DNA of 64,000 bases from assembly GCA_028279885.1 (NCBI GenBank), contig JANQMX010000080.1, positions 48,011 through 112,010 of the forward strand. The letters are read 5' to 3'. This document shows, in pieces, positions 1 to 9,352 of this stretch (position 1 is its first letter; every line of letters begins with the position of its first letter). The notes beneath the pieces are model-generated. The model was not told where the DNA came from. It saw only the letters and a list, made by a program, of their open reading frames with translations, and searched no databases. Source of the DNA: Rhodovibrionaceae bacterium. Lineage in GTDB: Bacteria > Pseudomonadota > Alphaproteobacteria > Kiloniellales > DSM-21159. The translations under genes were made by a program, and so were the position numbers.

Positions 1-4
1 GTTT

Positions 5-23
5 GGGCTCGAGGGCTGAGCCC
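5..23 (-). terminator. Weak hairpin just after the first gene
   Basis: A 6-bp perfect stem (GGGCTC / GAGCCC, 7-nt loop) begins directly after the stop codon of the leftmost minus-strand gene. No T tract follows inside the window, so a terminator role is only a guess. Confidence 0.25.
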
Positions 24-734
24 TCATTGCTCGGACATGAGCGGCCGGCAAACGACCCCGTCCCACGCGTCCGGCCACAGACTCGGTCGTTCCGCTTCGT
101 TCTTGGTGCCGAGGCCCAGCAGCACAGACCGTCGACCGCTGTCGCGCAAAACGGCGGCAATGGACTGCGCTGCCGTGCCTCGCTGATGCAGTGACGGAAA
201 GCCAGCCGCGAGGTCGGAGCTCTTGGGCATCACCAGAACCGCGTCGGCGTGCAAGTCTGCCGCCCCTTGGGCTTCCGTGGTGTCTGACACAGCGGCGAGA
301 ACGCGCAGGCCCGCGGCCTTGAAGTCGGCAAGCGCGGCCAACTCCCGAGCGTGGTCCAGGGCGACATCCGAGAGTTGCTGGGCAAACTCGCGGTCATGCT
401 GGGCGACGCTTGGCAGGTTGGCGACCCAGCGCACGCCGGCATCTGCAAGACGTTGGGCTTCTCTGGGCGGCGAGAAGAAAGGATTGGCAAGAAAGAGTCC
501 AACTGCGGCGCCTTGGAGCAGCGCTGGCGCGGCCAGGATGTCCTCGACCAGCGATTGCGGATTGGGCTGCACGGGCAGCAACAGGCTCACCTCGTCGGGC
601 AGGTTCGGATGTCGTAGGCTGGGGCAGGCGGTGCAGATATCCGGCGGAAGAGCGGTGGTTCCTGCCAGTTCCGGCCGGGGCACGATGGCCCAGCGGGCAA
701 GCACCGCTGCTCTACTTGACGGTGGAGCGGTCAT
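24..734 (-). CDS. Degenerate PEP-hydrolase-like TIM-barrel protein
   Basis: This 236-residue protein resembles the TIM-barrel protein encoded at 8506-9339, but it is shorter and diverged. The stretch from about residue 65 to 170 follows the same order of elements: a strand where the homologue has its VNGTDPF motif, then an ADAGVRWVANLPSV segment matching [14 protein letters not shown], a long helix, and an HADAVLVMP segment matching [11 protein letters not shown]. The GLID and HLGLTTGG motifs of the full-length relative are missing, so catalysis may be lost or altered. The gene lies 14 bp downstream of the GntR-family gene on the same strand and is probably co-transcribed with it. Its role is unknown; a regulatory or ligand-sensing paralogue is one possibility. 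Confidence 0.72.
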   Translation of the reverse strand: MTAPPSSRAAVLARWAIVPRPELAGTTALPPDICTACPSLRHPNLPDEVSLLLPVQPNPQSLVEDILAAPALLQGAAVGLFLANPFFSPPREAQRLADAGVRWVANLPSVAQHDREFAQQLSDVALDHARELAALADFKAAGLRVLAAVSDTTEAQGAADLHADAVLVMPKSSDLAAGFPSLHQRGTAAQSIAAVLRDSGRRSVLLGLGTKNEAERPSLWPDAWDGVVCRPLMSEQ

Positions 735-748
735 CGAACGCGGGCGTC

Positions 749-1423
749 TCAGCTCTCAAGCAAGACTCGGCGAACGTCCTCCAGGTGGCTCGTCATCGCT
801 TCCCGGGCGGCCTTCGGTGAGCGCGCGCGAATCGCGCGGATGATCTCGCCGTGCTGAGCGACATAGCGCGCTTTCTGCGCCTCCGAGTAGCCACGGCGCT
901 TGGCTGCGAGCCAATCTGCGTTATCCCGCAGGGCTCCCAACATGCCATCGATGCGTAACAGCACCTGGTTCTGTGTCATGGAAAAGAGCAGCCGGTGAAT
1001 TTCCGCATCACAGCGCTCGAACTCCTCCATCTGCTTGATGGCAGCCGACGCGTCCTGAACTTGCTGAAGGCGAAGGATGTCCGCCTCCCGTGCATTCGCT
1101 GCTGCTGCCGCCGCCGCTGCTGGCTCGAGCATCAGACGGGCTTCGATCAAGTCGCGCGGACTGATGTCGCTCTCTACCGCGTTGGCTGCGGGCGCGGCCT
1201 CCATACGCTCTGTTGCGGTGAGAAAGGTTCCGCGGCCGACATGGCGGATCACGAGACCGGAAGACTGTAGATCTTCGATGGCGCGGCGCACGGTGTTGCG
1301 CGCCACCGCGAAGCGCTCGGCCAACTCCCGCTCGGTCGGAATGCGTCCCTCCGCCGCGAAGGCGCCTGCTCGGATCTCGTCACGCAGTCTGTCGGCAATC
1401 CGTGTCGCCACTGAATTTCGCAT
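749..1423 (-). CDS. GntR-family (FadR/FCD) transcription regulator
   Basis: This 224-residue protein has an N-terminal winged helix-turn-helix of GntR type (residues 5-70, with RIPTERELAERFAVARNTVRR) and an all-helical FCD ligand-binding domain (about 90-220, starting DLIEARLMLEP). The domain keeps acidic and His residues such as DAEIHRLLF and an H near AQHGEII that usually bind a metal and a carboxylate effector. FCD regulators commonly repress nearby catabolic operons, so it probably controls the divergent transporter operon starting at 2016 and its own operon. Four GGTTCA motifs between 1463 and 1570 are candidate binding sites. The ATG at 1423 fits the usual start of the HTH domain. Confidence 0.93.
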   Translation of the reverse strand: MRNSVATRIADRLRDEIRAGAFAAEGRIPTERELAERFAVARNTVRRAIEDLQSSGLVIRHVGRGTFLTATERMEAAPAANAVESDISPRDLIEARLMLEPAAAAAAAANAREADILRLQQVQDASAAIKQMEEFERCDAEIHRLLFSMTQNQVLLRIDGMLGALRDNADWLAAKRRGYSEAQKARYVAQHGEIIRAIRARSPKAAREAMTSHLEDVRRVLLES

Positions 1424-1449
1424 AACTTGCTCTGGCTTTGGCTTAGCTA

Positions 1450-1574
1450 ATACCGAAAAATAGGTTCAATTGGTTCAAATACTCAAGCAAAAAGATACAG
1501 CTCGACTGATTTCACCGGAACCCATGTAATTTTCTGTTGGCATCCGAAAATTGGTTCATTTAATGGTTCAAATT
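1450..1574. promoter_or_regulatory. Duplicated GGTTCA repeats, candidate GntR operator
   Basis: GGTTCA occurs four times, at 1463, 1472, 1553 and 1565, arranged as two close pairs about 90 bp apart. On the minus strand both pairs read ATTTGAACCA, a second TGAACC, then ATTTTTCGG or ATTTTCGG, so a block of about 30 bp is duplicated. The duplication lies between the divergent gntR gene and transporter operon, where an autoregulated regulator would bind. The link to this regulator is inference. Confidence 0.42.
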
Positions 1575-1580
1575 TCTGCT

Positions 1581-2015
1581 TTTCTCTGTCCCTTCGGCCT
1601 CTGTCACACCCAGCCCAGCGCAGCGTCGCGAAGAGCTCTGCCCCTCTGGGTTCAAGGAAAATAGGGCTATATCTGACCGTTGCAGAGCATCGACGCCGCG
1701 GTGTTCTCGCCGAGCTTTCGTTGGGCTTGGCGCATGAAATACTCAATTTTACTCACTTTTCCCAATTGGAGCGGTTGCGATCGGTTTCGAGTCGCGTCAC
1801 GCTTCAGCTCGTCGTGAAGACGTGAGAACGCCGCTTTGGTCCGTGCGGAACGCGGCAAAGGCGGCTTGCGAAACGGAACGGCACCCGCCCGAAAGGGCCT
1901 CGCAGACCCCGGTTCAACGGGGCGCAGGAAGGGAGGATGAAAACGATGGCGCGGCAGAGGCCGAGCACGAGAGCCGTGCGAAACGGCGTGGCCTCCTCGG
2001 TCTGAGGCGAGGGCG
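1581..2015. other. Leader region of the transporter operon, no gene
   Basis: I see no convincing gene here. Short frames on both strands have implausible composition and no ribosome binding sites. The stretch presumably holds the promoter and 5' leader of the operon that begins at 2016. A GAGGCGAGGG ribosome binding region lies directly before that start. Confidence 0.5.
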
Positions 2016-3026
2016 ATGCGGCAGTTCGTCGAACGTCACCGTGTCTGGGCCTTCATCATTTTTCTCGCGGTCGCGGCCTTCCTGTGGCTGATTTTCGCCG
2101 TCTGGCCGGACTGGCTCGTCGACTCCCTTGGCCGCAAGAAGACATTCGTCAACACGCTGCTGAACGGCATCACCCTGGCCGGTCTCTACTTCCTGGTGGC
2201 CAGCGGTTTCACGCTTGTCTTCGGCCTGATGCGCAACGTGAACCTGGCGCACGGCTCCATGTACCTCTTGGGCGCCTACATCGGCTATGAGGTGGCGACC
2301 GCAAGCGGCAACTGGTTCCTCGGCTTGGCCGTCGCCTTCCTGGCCATCGGTGCCAGCGGTGTCCTGCTTCAGGTGCTGATCTTTCGCCGCATGGAAGGCG
2401 ACGATCTGCGCCAGACCCTGGTCACCATCGGTATCTCGATCATCGCCGCCGATCTGATGCTGGCCGTCTGGACCGGCAATACCTATCAGTTCGAGCCACC
2501 CGAATGGCTGTTCGGCGCCGTGACCTTGCCGATCATCTCGGTCATCAAGGCCTCAGGCGACCCGGTCTACATCAAGTATCCGATGTTTCGTCTAACTGTC
2601 CTGGTCGTGGCGGTCGCCGTCGGTATCGGTCTCTGGCTGTTCCTCAATCGCACCAAGCTCGGGATGATGATCCGGGCAGGCGTCAACGATCGGCAGATGC
2701 TGGCGGCCAGTGGCGTGAATGTGCAGTTGCTCTTCGCCATCGTCTTCGCCATCGGGGCCGGCCTTGCAGGCTTTGCCGGCGTGATCGGCGGCACGGCGTT
2801 GTCGATCGCGCCCGGCGAAGACGTGCGCTATCTGCTCGCCTCGCTCATCGTCGTCATCGTCGGCGGCCTCGGCTCGGTGACCGGTGCGGCCATCGGAGCG
2901 CTGCTGATCGGTCTCGCCGAGCAGTTCGGCCTCGCTTACTTCCCGACCTACGGCGTCGTGCTGACCTTCCTGATCATGGTCTTCGTCCTGGCGGTCCGCC
3001 CGCAGGGCGTGATGGGAGGGCGCTAG
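2016..3026 (+). CDS. livH: Branched-chain amino acid-type ABC permease, LivH
   Basis: This 336-residue integral membrane protein of the LivH family has a long first hydrophobic segment (about 12-32) followed by the family signature: NGITLAGLYFLVASGFTLVFGLMRNVNLAHGSMYLLGAY. Several transmembrane helices follow, and the EAA-like cytoplasmic loop lies around NRTKLGMMIRAGVNDRQMLAASGVNV. It should form the inner-membrane channel together with LivM. The N-terminal extension is longer than in E. coli LivH. It begins the transporter operon and livM follows 3 bp later. Relatives of this class import amino acids, amides, urea and aromatic acids, so the substrate cannot be read from this gene. Confidence 0.95.
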   Translation: MRQFVERHRVWAFIIFLAVAAFLWLIFAVWPDWLVDSLGRKKTFVNTLLNGITLAGLYFLVASGFTLVFGLMRNVNLAHGSMYLLGAYIGYEVATASGNWFLGLAVAFLAIGASGVLLQVLIFRRMEGDDLRQTLVTIGISIIAADLMLAVWTGNTYQFEPPEWLFGAVTLPIISVIKASGDPVYIKYPMFRLTVLVVAVAVGIGLWLFLNRTKLGMMIRAGVNDRQMLAASGVNVQLLFAIVFAIGAGLAGFAGVIGGTALSIAPGEDVRYLLASLIVVIVGGLGSVTGAAIGALLIGLAEQFGLAYFPTYGVVLTFLIMVFVLAVRPQGVMGGR

Positions 3027-3029
3027 GCG

Positions 3030-4100
3030 ATGGACGCGCGCAGGCTGCTCTCCGGCAACTTTTCCTTCGCCGACCTGCACCCCGGGGTGCTGCTGGTGAT
3101 CGTGTTCCTGCTGGCTTACCCCGGCTTTGCGTCTGACTTCTTCGTTTTCCAGATCGGTGCCTACACGCTCATCCTCGGCACCATCGCCCTGTCGCTGATG
3201 ATGCTGGGCGGCTATGGCGGCATGGTCAGCCTGGCACAGCTCACCGTGGCTGGCCTTGCCGGGTACCTGGTGGCCATTGTCGGGACCAACAGCGTCGGCG
3301 TCATGGGCCTTGGCTGGCCCTGGTGGATCACGGTTCCCTTCGCGATCTTGGCCGCCGCCGTCTTCAGCGCGTTGATCGGCGCCATCTCGGTCCGCACCGA
3401 GGGGATCTACACGATCATGATCACCCTCGCGATCGCCGTCGCCTTCTTCTATTTCGTGCGCCAGAACTACGTGGTCTTCAACGGCTTCACCGGCTTCGCC
3501 GGCATCGAGCCGCCGACCCTCTTCGGCGTCTATTGGCGCGACCCGGTTCCCTTTTATTACCTCAGCCTGACTGTCGCCGGCGGCTTCTATGCCGCCGTGC
3601 TCTACGCCTCGCGCTCGACCTTCGGGCTCAGTCTGCAGGCCATCCGCGATAACCCGCGGCGCATGCGGGCGCTGGGCTACGACGTCACGCTGCACCGGGT
3701 CTTCGCTTACTTTCTCGCGGGTCTGATCGCGGGCACCGCCGGCGTGCTCATGGTCTGGTTCAACGGTCGCATCTCGCCGGGCTCGGTCGGTGTCGACATC
3801 GTCATCGATATCCTGGTGATCGCGGTGGTCGGCGGCATGCGCCATCCCATCGGTCCCTTCCTCGGCGCGCTGGTCTTCGTGCTGCTGCAGAACTTCGCCA
3901 TCGATCTGATCGACCGGGAGCGTTTCAACACCGTTATTGGCCTCGCCTTCTTGCTCGTCGTGCTGTTCTCACCGGACGGCCTGCTCGGGCTTTGGCAGAG
4001 AGTCCGTCCGAAGCTCCGCTTCGCACGAACGGCGCGGTATGAGGCCGGCCGTGCCGAAGAGCGGGACCGGCAAGGCGCCGGGCCGCTCGAACAAACCTAG
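3030..4100 (+). CDS. livM: Branched-chain amino acid-type ABC permease, LivM
   Basis: This 356-residue polytopic protein carries the LivM signature (MLGGYGGMVSLAQLTVAGLAGY) and the conserved loop SLQAIRDNPRRMRALGYDV that contacts the ATPase. Near the C-terminus is the family segment VVGGMRHPIGPFLGALVFVLL. The last 35 residues are charged and cytoplasmic (REERDRQGAGPLEQT region). It is the second permease of the heterodimeric channel, coded 3 bp after livH and 29 bp before the binding protein. Confidence 0.95.
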   Translation: MDARRLLSGNFSFADLHPGVLLVIVFLLAYPGFASDFFVFQIGAYTLILGTIALSLMMLGGYGGMVSLAQLTVAGLAGYLVAIVGTNSVGVMGLGWPWWITVPFAILAAAVFSALIGAISVRTEGIYTIMITLAIAVAFFYFVRQNYVVFNGFTGFAGIEPPTLFGVYWRDPVPFYYLSLTVAGGFYAAVLYASRSTFGLSLQAIRDNPRRMRALGYDVTLHRVFAYFLAGLIAGTAGVLMVWFNGRISPGSVGVDIVIDILVIAVVGGMRHPIGPFLGALVFVLLQNFAIDLIDRERFNTVIGLAFLLVVLFSPDGLLGLWQRVRPKLRFARTARYEAGRAEERDRQGAGPLEQT

Positions 4101-4129
4101 AAAGGCAAACCTAAGCATGGGAGGTAGCA

Positions 4130-5377
4130 ATGCGTAGATTTACCAAGACGACGATTGCCGCCGTCGCGGCACTATCGCTCGCCGCACCGGCGCTGGCGGA
4201 AGACACCATCAAGATGGGGGCACTCGCCACTTTGGAAGGCGCTTTCACGGTGCTCGGCGAGGACAGCATGCGCGGCGTCGAGCTGGCCCTTGAGGAGTTC
4301 GAGTACACGGCGGGTGGCAAGAAGATCGAGCTCATCACCGGCTCGTCTGACGCTTCACCTGACAGCGCTATCCGCGCGGCTCGCAAGCTGGTCGAGCAGG
4401 ACGGTGTGCAAATCCTCGTCGGTCCGCTGTCCGGCTCGGAAGGCCTGGCGGTCAAAGACTACGCCAAGACCCAGCCGGAGGTGACCTTTGTAAACGGCTC
4501 TTCGGCGGCGCAGGACACCACCTTGCGCAATCCTTCCGACAACTTCTTCCGCTTCTCAACGGAAGGGGCGCAGTGGATGGCCGGTCTTGGCGAGTACGTC
4601 TACAACGAAAAGGGCTACCGCAACATCGCGGTGCTGGCGGAGGACTATTCCTTCCCCTACACCCAGGTCTTCGGCTTCCTCGAGCCTTTCTGCCGCCTCG
4701 GCGGCAAGGCACCGGTCGACGCGCGCTTCTGGGTGCCGATCGGCAACAAGGACTACTCCTCCGTCATCGCCGCGCTGCCCGATGATGTCGATGCGATCTA
4801 CGTCGCCCTCGGTGGGGCCGATGCCGTCAACTTCCTGACCCAGTATGAGCAGGCCGGCGGCGATCTGCCGCTGATAGGCGGTTCGATCACCGTCGACCAG
4901 ACGGTGCTCGGCTCCAAGGGGCGCACCCGCGACTTCATCATCGGCACGCCCTCGGCCGGTCCGATCTCCGATACTTGGGACGACCCGCGCTGGAGTGCTT
5001 TCGTCGAGGCCTACAAGGCGAAGTTCCCGGACGGCTTCCCTTCGCCCTCGCTCTTCGCGCACGCCTACTACATCAACACCAAGGCGGCCCTTCTGGCTTT
5101 GAACGAGGTGGACGGCGACCTTTCCGACGGTGGCGTGAAGCTTCGTGAGGCCTTGGCGAACCTAGAGTTCGAAACGCCGACGGGCATGGTCAAGCTCGAC
5201 GAGCGCCGCCAGGCCGTCGCCGACATCTTCCTGACCGAGGTGATTGAGGGGCCGGACGGCAATCTCTTGAACAAGACCATCAAGGTCATTCCGCAGGTCG
5301 ATCAGACCTTCGGCCTGTCCTACGACGACTTCCTGCAGTACGGCCAGGTTAGCCGCGAGAACCCGAGCTGCGAGTAA
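4130..5377 (+). CDS. Periplasmic substrate-binding protein (Peripla_BP_6)
   Basis: This 415-residue protein has a clear Sec signal peptide (MRRFTKTT, hydrophobic core, cleavage after ALA near residue 23). The mature part is a type I periplasmic binding fold: IKMGALATLEGAFTVLGEDSMRGVELALEEF at its start, SDASPDSAIRAARKLVEQDGVQILVGPLSGSEGLAVKDYA for the first lobe, and a hinge around residues 130-150. It should capture the ligand and deliver it to LivHM. A strong ribosome binding site (GGGAGG) precedes the ATG. Family members bind leucine, amides, urea or aromatic acids; the hydrolases downstream argue against a simple amino acid. Confidence 0.94.
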   Translation: MRRFTKTTIAAVAALSLAAPALAEDTIKMGALATLEGAFTVLGEDSMRGVELALEEFEYTAGGKKIELITGSSDASPDSAIRAARKLVEQDGVQILVGPLSGSEGLAVKDYAKTQPEVTFVNGSSAAQDTTLRNPSDNFFRFSTEGAQWMAGLGEYVYNEKGYRNIAVLAEDYSFPYTQVFGFLEPFCRLGGKAPVDARFWVPIGNKDYSSVIAALPDDVDAIYVALGGADAVNFLTQYEQAGGDLPLIGGSITVDQTVLGSKGRTRDFIIGTPSAGPISDTWDDPRWSAFVEAYKAKFPDGFPSPSLFAHAYYINTKAALLALNEVDGDLSDGGVKLREALANLEFETPTGMVKLDERRQAVADIFLTEVIEGPDGNLLNKTIKVIPQVDQTFGLSYDDFLQYGQVSRENPSCE

Positions 5378-5416
5378 GGCGCGGCTTACTCTTGCTGAAA
5401 CGGCCCGTTCGATAAG

Positions 5417-6208
5417 ATGCCCGGAACCGACGCCTTCTCCCGCCTACAAAGCGCCGGCCGTTATGCGCTGGAGCTGGAGGCTGTCAGCCGCCATTTCGGT
5501 GCGCTGGTCGCCTTGGCGGACATCAACATGACGGTGGCCGCTGGGGAGCGGCGCGCGGTTCTGGGCTCGAACGGGGCCGGCAAGACGACCCTGTTCAACG
5601 CGATCACCGGCGACTTCCCGCCGACCACCGGTCGCGTGCGTTTGTTTGGCGAGGACGTGACGGATCTGCCGGTGCACGAGCGGATCCGTCGCGGTCTGCG
5701 CCGCACCTATCAGATCTCGCTGCTGTTCAACGGCCTGAGCGTGATCGACAATATCTATCTGGCCTGCCGTGGCGTCAGCCGCCGTCGCTTCTCGCTGCGC
5801 CGGCCAGGGCGTGACGAAAGCGCCATGGAAACGGCCGAGACTTTGCTCGGCGCCGTCCACCTGGAAGAGGCGCGGGACATGCTGGTCGAGGCCTTGAGCT
5901 ACGGCCAACAGCGTCAGCTTGAAATCGCCCTCGCGCTTGCCGGGGCACCGCGGCTCATCCTGTTCGACGAGCCCGCCGCCGGCCTATCGCCGACCGAACG
6001 CAGCGAGCTGATCGAGATCCTGCAGTCGTTGCCCGAGCACATGGGCTACATCATCATCGAGCACGACATGGACGTGGCCCTGCGCGTCTCGGAAAGCGTC
6101 ACTATGATGCACAACGGGCGCATCTTCCGCGAGGGCACGCCGCAGGAGATCGAGAACGATCCGGAGGTGCAGGAGCTCTACCTGGGTCAGGGAGGCGGCC
6201 ATGCTTGA
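5417..6208 (+). CDS. livG: ABC transporter ATPase, LivG type
   Basis: This 263-residue ATP-binding subunit has Walker [10 protein letters not shown] (residues 50-58), signature [12 protein letters not shown] near 157 and Walker [15 protein letters not shown] near 176, followed by the switch region [11 protein letters not shown]. The C-terminal part ([26 protein letters not shown]) is typical of LivG. It pairs with the LivF domain of the next gene to power import. Its stop codon overlaps the next start by 8 bp, indicating translational coupling. Confidence 0.94.
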   Translation: MPGTDAFSRLQSAGRYALELEAVSRHFGALVALADINMTVAAGERRAVLGSNGAGKTTLFNAITGDFPPTTGRVRLFGEDVTDLPVHERIRRGLRRTYQISLLFNGLSVIDNIYLACRGVSRRRFSLRRPGRDESAMETAETLLGAVHLEEARDMLVEALSYGQQRQLEIALALAGAPRLILFDEPAAGLSPTERSELIEILQSLPEHMGYIIIEHDMDVALRVSESVTMMHNGRIFREGTPQEIENDPEVQELYLGQGGGHA

Positions 6209-8519
6209 GCGCAGGCCATCCCGCCAGGCCGCTCCCTCCAGCAGCACGGCCGTGCTGCAAATCCGCGATCTGCATGTCTACTACGGTCATTCGCACGCGC
6301 TGCAAGGCGTCGACCTTACGCTCGAGCAGGGGGTGCACGCCGTGGTCGGCCGCAACGGCATGGGCAAGACCACGCTCTGCAACAGCGTCATGGGCCTGCT
6401 CAAGCCGCAACGCGGCTCCATCCGTTTCTATGGCGAGGAGATCGGCGGCCTGCAGCCGCACCAGATCGCAGCCCGCGGCATCGGCTACACGCCGCAGGGG
6501 CGGCGGCTTTGGCCGTCGCTCACCGTCGAGGAGCACATGCGCCTTTCGGAAAGCGGCAGCGGTACGTGGAGCATCGAGCGGATCTACGACGCCTTCCCCC
6601 GGCTTTACGAGCGGCGGGGCAACGGGGCAGGGCAGCTCTCCGGCGGCGAGCAGCAGATGCTCGCCATCTCCCGTGCTCTGCTGCAGGACCCGCGCCTCCT
6701 GGTGCTGGACGAGCCGACCGAGGGTCTGGCGCCGATCATCGTCGATCAGGTGGAGGCGCTGCTCGCCAACCTCGCCACCGAGCAGGAGGTCTCCATCCTG
6801 CTAATCGAGCAGAACATAGCCGTCGCAACCTCCATCTCGGAGGACGTGGCGATCATGGTCAATGGTCGTGTCTGGCGCGTCATGCCCGCCCAGCAACTGG
6901 CCGGCGACCGCACCTTGCAAGAGCGGCTGCTCGGCGTGGGGCGCCACTCGCATGAAGATTTGGAGCTGCCGCCAGAGGTCGAGCAAGCGCCGCCCGAGAG
7001 CCGCTCCCCCAAAAGCCCGCGCGAGGAGTCTGTCGCGGACGTTCCGGTGCAGGAGAGTGCCGAGCCCTCGCAAGAGCCGGCACCCCAAGCCAGTGGCAAT
7101 CTCGTCTATGTGCCGCCGACCCGCTGGTCCAGCGCCGCTTGGCGCGAGGCGGCGGGGCCGCAGGAGGCGCTTCCGTCTCCGGCTTCCAATGCAACGACCG
7201 CCAGGCCTTTCGACAGCAAGCCTGAACCGCTGTTCCGTGAACCGCCGAGCGCGCGGCAAGCCGGTGCGGGCGGAGAGATTTATGTCGCTGGGACCTTCGA
7301 TACCAAGGGTGCTGAGCTCTCCTACATTCGGGACTGCGTGGCAGCTCATGGCGTGAGGGTACGGACAATCGACCTCTCGACCTCCGGCAAGCCTTCCTCG
7401 GCCGATGTGCCGCCGCACGTCATTGCCGCCTACCACCGAAGCGGGGCGGGCGGTGTCTTCAGCGGCGACCGCGGCACGTCGGTGCGTGCCATGGCGGAGG
7501 CTTTCGAGAACTGGATCCGGCGCCAGCGCGATATCGCCGGCATCATCTCCGCCGGCGGCTCCGGTGCCACCGCCCTGGTGACGCCGGCCATGCGCAGCCT
7601 GCCGGTCGGCGTGCCAAAGGTGATGATCTCGACCGTCGCGTCGGGTGACGTCGGACAGTACGTCGGACCGACCGACATCATGATGATGTATTCGGTCACG
7701 GACGTGCAGGGCCTCAACCGCATCTCACGGCAGGTGCTGGCCAACGGCGCCAATGCGATCGCGGGAATGGTCAAGGACGCAGCGAAGGCCCCGGTCTCGT
7801 CGAGATCGCGGCGGGGAGAAAGCGCCGAGAAGCCCAGTCTGGGCCTCACCATGTTCGGCGTCACGACCACGGCCCTGCAGCAGATCACCGCGCTGCTCGA
7901 CGACCGCTACGACTGCCTGGTGTTCCATGCCACGGGAACCGGCGGGCGCTCGATGGAGAAGCTGGCCGACAGCGGACTGCTGACGGCAGCCATCGACCTC
8001 ACCACCACCGAAGTCTGCGACATGATGATGGGCGGCGTGTTCCCGGCAGACGAAGACCGCTTCGGCGCTTTCATCCGAACGCGGATTCCCTACGTCGGCT
8101 CCTTCGGGGCGCTGGACATGGTCAACTTCGGTGCTCCCGACACGGTGCCGGAGCGCTATCGCAACCGCGTCTTTGTCGAGCACAATCCACAGGTCACCCT
8201 GATGCGGACGACGGCGGAAGAGAACGCCCGGATGGGCGCGTGGATGGCCAGCCGTATCAACGAAATGACGGGGCCCGTCCGTTTTCTCATTCCCGAGGGC
8301 GGCGTCTCCGCCCTCGATGCGTCCGGCCAGCCCTTTCACGACCCGGCCGCGGACCGGGCTCTCTTCGAGGCTTTCACCGGCCGCTTCCAGGAGACCGCGA
8401 GCCGCCGCCTGATTCGCTTGCCGCACAATATCAACGACCCGGCCTTCGCTCAGGCAGCGGTCGACGCTCTGGAAGAGATAAACCCCACGAAGAGGATGCC
8501 GCGTCATGCCGCGTTTTGA
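6201..8519 (+). CDS. Fusion: LivF ABC ATPase plus UPF0261 (Tm-1 N-terminal-like) domain
   Basis: This 772-residue protein is two proteins in one. Residues 1-245 are a complete LivF ATPase (Walker [10 protein letters not shown] 50-58, LSGGEQQ 146-152, Walker B LLVLDEP 167-173). Residues 250-355 form a Pro/Ser/Glu/Ala-rich linker. Residues 358-765 are a full UPF0261 domain, starting [14 protein letters not shown] and containing [27 protein letters not shown] and [14 protein letters not shown]. The same domain makes up the N-terminal half of the tomato antiviral protein Tm-1. The gene overlaps its neighbours at both ends (8 bp and 14 bp). The fusion physically ties the importer to a cytoplasmic enzyme or sensor; the reaction is unknown. 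Confidence 0.9.
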   Translation: MLERRPSRQAAPSSSTAVLQIRDLHVYYGHSHALQGVDLTLEQGVHAVVGRNGMGKTTLCNSVMGLLKPQRGSIRFYGEEIGGLQPHQIAARGIGYTPQGRRLWPSLTVEEHMRLSESGSGTWSIERIYDAFPRLYERRGNGAGQLSGGEQQMLAISRALLQDPRLLVLDEPTEGLAPIIVDQVEALLANLATEQEVSILLIEQNIAVATSISEDVAIMVNGRVWRVMPAQQLAGDRTLQERLLGVGRHSHEDLELPPEVEQAPPESRSPKSPREESVADVPVQESAEPSQEPAPQASGNLVYVPPTRWSSAAWREAAGPQEALPSPASNATTARPFDSKPEPLFREPPSARQAGAGGEIYVAGTFDTKGAELSYIRDCVAAHGVRVRTIDLSTSGKPSSADVPPHVIAAYHRSGAGGVFSGDRGTSVRAMAEAFENWIRRQRDIAGIISAGGSGATALVTPAMRSLPVGVPKVMISTVASGDVGQYVGPTDIMMMYSVTDVQGLNRISRQVLANGANAIAGMVKDAAKAPVSSRSRRGESAEKPSLGLTMFGVTTTALQQITALLDDRYDCLVFHATGTGGRSMEKLADSGLLTAAIDLTTTEVCDMMMGGVFPADEDRFGAFIRTRIPYVGSFGALDMVNFGAPDTVPERYRNRVFVEHNPQVTLMRTTAEENARMGAWMASRINEMTGPVRFLIPEGGVSALDASGQPFHDPAADRALFEAFTGRFQETASRRLIRLPHNINDPAFAQAAVDALEEINPTKRMPRHAAF

Positions 8520-9339
8520 ACGGAAAGCCCTGGTCGAGAAGTTCCAGGAGATGAAACGGCGCGGCGACCCGATCATCGGCGGTGGCGCTGGCACCGGGCT
8601 TTCGGCCAAGTGCGAAGAAGCCGGCGGCATCGACCTTATCGTGATCTATAACTCCGGCCGCTACCGCATGGCCGGGCGCGGCTCGCTTTCCGGTCTCATG
8701 GCTTACGGCAACGCCAACGACGTGGTCATGGAGATGGCAAGCGAGGTCTTGCCGGTGGTGCGCAACACCCCGGTGCTGGCCGGGGTCAATGGCACCGACC
8801 CCTTCTGCCTGTTCGACGACTATCTCGATCGCGTGAAGGCGGTCGGCTTCTCCGGCGTGCAGAACTTCCCGACGGTCGGCCTCATCGATGGCAACTTCCG
8901 CGCCAATCTGGAGGAGACCGGCATGTCCTACGGCCAAGAGGTGGATCTCATCCGCTTGGCGCGAGAGAAGGACCTGCTGACCACGCCCTATGTCTTCAAC
9001 GAGGAGGACGCGACGGCCATGACAGAGGCGGGCGCCGACATTGTCGTCTGCCACCTGGGCCTCACCACCGGCGGCTCCATCGGTGCCGAGACGGCGCTCA
9101 AGCTGGAAGACTGTCCGGCCCTGGTCGATGCCTGGTCGGAGGCGGCTTTGAGGGTCAACCCGGATGTCCTTGTGCTGGTTCACGGCGGCCCGGTCGCCAT
9201 GCCGGAAGACGCGCGATACGTCCTGGACAACACCAAGAACTGCCACGGCTTCTATGGCGCGTCCTCGATGGAGCGCCTGCCGACGGAAGTGGCGCTAACC
9301 GAACAAACCAAAGCCTTCAAGGCCTTGAGAACCGCTTGA
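8506..9339 (+). CDS. PEP-hydrolase-like TIM-barrel protein (Tm-1 C-terminal-like)
   Basis: This 277-residue single-domain TIM barrel belongs to the phosphoenolpyruvate hydrolase-like family. Visible family elements are [33 protein letters not shown] (15-47), the VNGTDPF strand end, [22 protein letters not shown], and [14 protein letters not shown]. This family is usually found beside or fused to UPF0261, as in tomato Tm-1, where it is the C-terminal half. Here the start lies inside the end of the UPF0261 gene with a 14-bp overlap, so the two are translationally coupled and probably act as one complex. A C-C bond cleaving or hydrolytic activity is likely from the fold, but it is not established. 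Confidence 0.9.
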   Translation: MPRFERKALVEKFQEMKRRGDPIIGGGAGTGLSAKCEEAGGIDLIVIYNSGRYRMAGRGSLSGLMAYGNANDVVMEMASEVLPVVRNTPVLAGVNGTDPFCLFDDYLDRVKAVGFSGVQNFPTVGLIDGNFRANLEETGMSYGQEVDLIRLAREKDLLTTPYVFNEEDATAMTEAGADIVVCHLGLTTGGSIGAETALKLEDCPALVDAWSEAALRVNPDVLVLVHGGPVAMPEDARYVLDNTKNCHGFYGASSMERLPTEVALTEQTKAFKALRTA

Positions 9340-9352
9340 AGGGAGGGAGACC

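Noticed and set aside
1822..2091. An 89-codon frame overlapping the start of livH
   Set aside because: No ribosome site and no hydrophobic or domain pattern; it runs into livH in another frame.
2592..3845. A 417-codon frame antisense to livH and livM
   Set aside because: Strongly acidic and His-rich shadow of two membrane protein genes.
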